The notes beneath the pieces were generated by a model, which saw only the letters and a program-made list of their open reading frames with translations, searched no databases and was not told the origin of the DNA. Positions 61,701 to 64,000 of a DNA stretch of 64,000 nucleotides are shown here, piece by piece. Position 1 is the stretch's first letter. Every line of letters begins with the position of its first letter. The position numbers were made by a program, and so were the translations under genes. The DNA is from Trinickia acidisoli (GTDB lineage: Bacteria > Pseudomonadota > Gammaproteobacteria > Burkholderiales > Burkholderiaceae). The DNA lies in contig NZ_JAFLRG010000002.1 in assembly GCF_017315725.1 (NCBI RefSeq), positions 1,488,001-1,552,000 on the forward strand. Reading direction: 5' to 3'.

Positions 61701-64000
61701 CGCCGTGACGACGAGATCGATGTTACCGGCTTGATTGAGCTTGGCATCGCAGGCGAGCAAACCATGGTCGTCGCTCTTGCCGCTGCAAAGCACCCCGAGA
61801 TCCTTCGTTTCGGTGCGATTGTCGTACGCATAGAATCCGCCGACCATCCGTTTGCGCGTAGAGATGGTGATACGCGCAATGCCGCGCACTTCGAGCGGCA
61901 CGCCGGCATGCGGCTTGCCTTGCAAGTCGAGCGCCAGCGCTTTGATCGGCACGCTATTGCCAACCGACACCCATTGCCCCGACTTCACGCCGGCCACCAC
62001 CGCCGCGGGCCACAACATCGTCTCGCCGCTGATCGTCTGCACTTCGCCGTTGGGGTCGGCGAACGTCGCTTCGAGTTGAAGCGCTTTCGGTACCCGAACG
62101 TGCGGCAGATTCTTCAGCGTAATCGAACCCGATCCATTGCGATCGAGCGTCACGGGCTCTTTGTCGGCGATGAGCTTCGACGAATCGTCGTCGGCTTGCG
62201 CGTCGGTTTGCGATTCGTCGTCGGACGGGGACGACGTCGCACCGTCCTGCGGCTTGACGTATGGTTCGAAACTAAAGTCGGGGTACGTATCGGCAAATGA
62301 AGGCGACGTCGTTCGCATCAGCGCAGAGACTTGCACCGGCAAACCCGCCGCGCCGCCGCCCGACGTGTAGTCGATCTGCAACGTCAGCGGCGCTTGCTTG
62401 GCGGCGACGAGCGGATGGGCCTTTTCGTCGCGCACGCCGATCGAGCCTTTGAAGACGGGCAGGCGAAACTCTTCGACGCGGAAGCTGCCCGAGTCGTAGC
62501 TGTTGGCCGGCGAGTCGTCTTCGTCACCCGCACCACCGCTGTTGGTGGCCGCTGCGTCGCTGCTGAGCTTGCCGTCGTCGAGCGACACGTCGTACTCGCC
62601 GAGCTTGGCCGCCGCCGGAATCGCGAACGTCGAGTCCGCCGTATGATCGGCGGCCCACTTGAGCGGGAAATGCCACGTTTGTCCGCTGCCGAGGTGACGA
62701 ATCGTCAGGCGGGTGGGGTAGGTCTTCGGAAATGCGAGACCGTGCATCGTTTCGACGCGAACGAAGTGCTTCATCGAAACGGTCTCGCCCGCGCGCAACA
62801 GCGTGCGATCGAATACGGTATGGACGCGCACCGTCCGCTCGAGACTCGTATCGGTCGGCACGTTGAAGCGCCACGCTTCGATGCCGCGATTCCAATCCGA
62901 GCGCACGAAGGCCATGTCGTGCCCCGTCTTCGGATCGTCGACGCGTGCCGACACGAAAAAGCCCTCGAAGCTGCCGTCCTTGCATTGGGCACGCGCCGTG
63001 AGCGGGCCGTCGATGGTCAAAAGCCCGTGCGCATCCGTCTTGCCCGCTGCGATTTGCGCACCGTTGCAGTCGCTGACGCGCACGTCGGCGTTGGGTACGG
63101 GATCGCCTTTATCGAGCGTCGTCACCCAAACGACGCTGTTCTCGCGCCCCTGCTTCAAATGAACGCCGAGGTTCGTCACGAGCACCGCTGTGCGCACGTA
63201 CATCGGCGCCTGCTTGCCCAGCAGCGAAGCGCCGAGCGCGGGCGACGAAAGCTCGATGACGTAAAAACCCGGCTTCGCGATCGGTACGCCGACGACTTCG
63301 AACGGTCGCAGCGTCTTGGGATCGGCCTTCGGCAGCGTCAACGTTTGGACGCCCGGCAGACCTGCCAACAACGACAGCGAGCGCACGTCGATGCCGGGAT
63401 TCTTCGGGTTGTCGTTCGAAGGCTGCTCGGTGTCGTGCACGATCACGGGATGCGGATTGTGCTGAAGCACCGCCGGCATCTCCGCGTTGATCTCGTTGCG
63501 CGTCATCGTAAAGCTGTCGAATCGATCGACGTCGCGCATCCAGCGGCGAATGTTCGTATCGGAATCGATGCGAAGCGTCGTGAACTGCGCCGTCCCCGCA
63601 TTCAGGCCCATGATGTGCAGGTCCGCTTCGACGTTGCGCAACGTCACCGGCACGAGTGCGGGCATACCGGGCTCGGCAAACCGCTCGATGATGCCGAACG
63701 TGCCCGACGCAAATTTTGCGAGCGGGGGCAGCGGCGCCGTCGTCGTCTTCAACGGGAACAAATCGGCGTTCGTCAGCGCACGGCCGCTGACGTCCTTCAG
63801 ATTCGGCGGCAGCACGATCGTCAAGTCGGCACGCTCGGGCAGCGGCGCGGCGAACTGAACCGCATCGGTTTGCGGGTCCTTGTCGTCGTCGGCAAACTTG
63901 GGCTTGATCTCGCCGTCGGGCCCTTTGATGCGAACCTTCTCGGCATCGGCGCGCGAGATGGGCGCGTTGAATTCCAAGCGAAGCGGGCGCAACGGCGTGC
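58752..64000 (-). CDS. Bacterial alpha-2-macroglobulin family protein, 5' end outside the window
   Basis: At least 1,749 residues of a very large periplasmic protease trap; the N-terminus with its lipoprotein signal lies beyond the window. MG-type domains are visible (DRTLLRAGETVSMKHFVRVET; FVVEREGIIETHVVKLDG-like blocks). The bait-like region is followed by NPRVTLDANGDATIDVPLNDSLTSFRIVAIAAVGD and the thioester site YPYGCLEQLTSRALG (codons for CLEQ at 60204-60215). The complement-like domain and receptor-binding-like C-terminus (DILRVHLDIDAQSDMTWVVVNDPVPAGATILG) are complete. Intact CLEQ means covalent trapping of proteases is possible. It pairs with PBP1C in repair and defence of a breached envelope. 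Confidence 0.94.
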   Translation of the reverse strand, partial: TPLRPLRLEFNAPISRADAEKVRIKGPDGEIKPKFADDDKDPQTDAVQFAAPLPERADLTIVLPPNLKDVSGRALTNADLFPLKTTTAPLPPLAKFASGTFGIIERFAEPGMPALVPVTLRNVEADLHIMGLNAGTAQFTTLRIDSDTNIRRWMRDVDRFDSFTMTRNEINAEMPAVLQHNPHPVIVHDTEQPSNDNPKNPGIDVRSLSLLAGLPGVQTLTLPKADPKTLRPFEVVGVPIAKPGFYVIELSSPALGASLLGKQAPMYVRTAVLVTNLGVHLKQGRENSVVWVTTLDKGDPVPNADVRVSDCNGAQIAAGKTDAHGLLTIDGPLTARAQCKDGSFEGFFVSARVDDPKTGHDMAFVRSDWNRGIEAWRFNVPTDTSLERTVRVHTVFDRTLLRAGETVSMKHFVRVETMHGLAFPKTYPTRLTIRHLGSGQTWHFPLKWAADHTADSTFAIPAAAKLGEYDVSLDDGKLSSDAAATNSGGAGDEDDSPANSYDSGSFRVEEFRLPVFKGSIGVRDEKAHPLVAAKQAPLTLQIDYTSGGGAAGLPVQVSALMRTTSPSFADTYPDFSFEPYVKPQDGATSSPSDDESQTDAQADDDSSKLIADKEPVTLDRNGSGSITLKNLPHVRVPKALQLEATFADPNGEVQTISGETMLWPAAVVAGVKSGQWVSVGNSVPIKALALDLQGKPHAGVPLEVRGIARITISTRKRMVGGFYAYDNRTETKDLGVLCSGKSDDHGLLACDAKLNQAGNIDLVVTAKDGDGNASTATTSVWVTREEDLWFGGEDTDRIDVLPEKTSYEPGETARFQVRMPFRFATALVAVEREGIIETHVVKLDGKDPTVSLKVQPDWGPNVYVSVLALRGRIHEVPWYSFFTWGWKAPLEWVHAFWYEGRHYDPPTPLVDLSKPSYRYGLAQIKVGTAAHKLGVTVVPDAKTYTVRGKAHVKLHVQMPNGKRAPAGTQIAVAAVDEALLELMPNDSWDLLDAMLQQRSYGVETATAQMEIVGRRHFGRKAVPAGGGGGHSPTRELFDTLLLWNPRVTLDANGDATIDVPLNDSLTSFRIVAIAAVGDGTFGTGSTTIRSTQDLQLISGLPPLVREGDRFRAQFTVRNTTARAMKVVVTPDVPGVPLQPQTVDVAADSAREVAWMVTPPDGISDAMLPALTWTVGAAEQGGPHAADSLKVTERVAAAIPVTVQQATLTQVDGTFTLPVAAPPDATATQAGAVRGGIAVSLQPKLSDGLPGVRRWFERYPYGCLEQLTSRALGMADPVQWQAVLAKMPVYLDRDGLANYFPPSEDSGNTGSTVLSAYLLSVTNEAAKVDARFALPDDLRAKLEAGLENFVEGKIKRNVWAPRQDLDLRKLEAIEALSRYGDARASMLESIEIAPNQWPTSAVLDYDAILTRVKDVPQRDEKLAQAEQIIRSRLTYQGTRLTFSTADNDDLWWLMTGSETNAARTVLTFVDSPGWKDEMPRLVAGLLALQSGGAWSTTTSNLWGLLAVEEFSRAFESTPVTGQTKLELGTTSKTIAWNQSATAAANAASATPVTKTTNTRSELLPWPPEAHTGPVSLTLTQQGTGKPWATIESLAAVALKAPFSAGYRITKTVTPIDPAVKGIYTRGDILRVHLDIDAQSDMTWVVVNDPVPAGATILGSGLGRDSQVATAGEKSSGDVWPAFVERSFDGYRAYYDYVPKGKFSVEYTIRLNNAGTFGLPPTRVEALYAPSTFGVLPNANVAVQMPAAKQ

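Overview
The window is high-GC DNA typical of a beta-proteobacterium of the Burkholderia/Paraburkholderia/Trinickia group. This rests on a Gram-negative porin ending in Phe, two DUF4148 proteins (a family largely confined to Burkholderiaceae), six LysR-type regulators with MetR among them, a NodT-type RND efflux operon, and a pbpC/alpha-2-macroglobulin pair. I saw no rRNA, tRNA, prophage or CRISPR array. Family names come from reading motifs by eye; no search was run.

Region by region. 1-6.3 kb: a CHASE-domain membrane sensor cut by the window start, a porin, a LysR gene facing a DoxX gene, and a secreted creatininase-like protein followed by a secreted YVTN beta-propeller. 6.4-8.8 kb: two near-identical DUF4148 genes, each with its own conserved leader, flank a DedA-rhodanese fusion. 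8.8-17.5 kb: an enol-lactonase-like hydrolase facing a LysR gene, a two-component pair whose kinase has no sensor domain, metR facing metE across a palindromic control region, an FMN reductase and a DUF1345 membrane protein. 17.6-21.7 kb: a FAN1-type VRR-NUC nuclease translationally coupled to an Fe-S XPD/DinG-like helicase that carries its own nuclease-like N-terminus, with a perfect LexA box just upstream. 21.8-27.7 kb: a three-gene RND efflux operon (permease, adaptor, outer-membrane factor). 28-30.2 kb: a TetR-controlled group with two matching operators, one SDR gene of which has lost its catalytic core.

30.5-42.8 kb is the accessory part of the window. It holds an orphan VapB antitoxin with a 19-residue VapC stub, two unrecognised genes, and two full-length inverted copies (2,541 bp each) of an IS91-family element with a tyrosine recombinase gene. 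Between the copies lie 2.85 kb of cargo: a broken HNH nuclease, a PD-(D/E)XK nuclease-like gene, a broken lipoprotein gene and an intact HigBA toxin-antitoxin pair. Next comes an AraC/AhpD-like divergent pair and a truncated flavin disulfide reductase.

42.7-64 kb returns to ordinary chromosomal genes: threonine aldolase, AraC and LysR regulators, an NmrA-like protein, a HAD phosphatase coupled to a DSD1-type D-amino-acid enzyme, a GNAT acetyltransferase, DUF445, MarR, two MFS exporters, and convergent to them pbpC preceded by a large alpha-2-macroglobulin gene cut by the window end.

The most informative points are the LexA-box/FAN1/helicase operon, the inverted IS91 pair with its nuclease/toxin cargo, the duplicated DUF4148 leader-gene module, and several genes caught decaying by in-frame deletion, frameshift or nonsense change.
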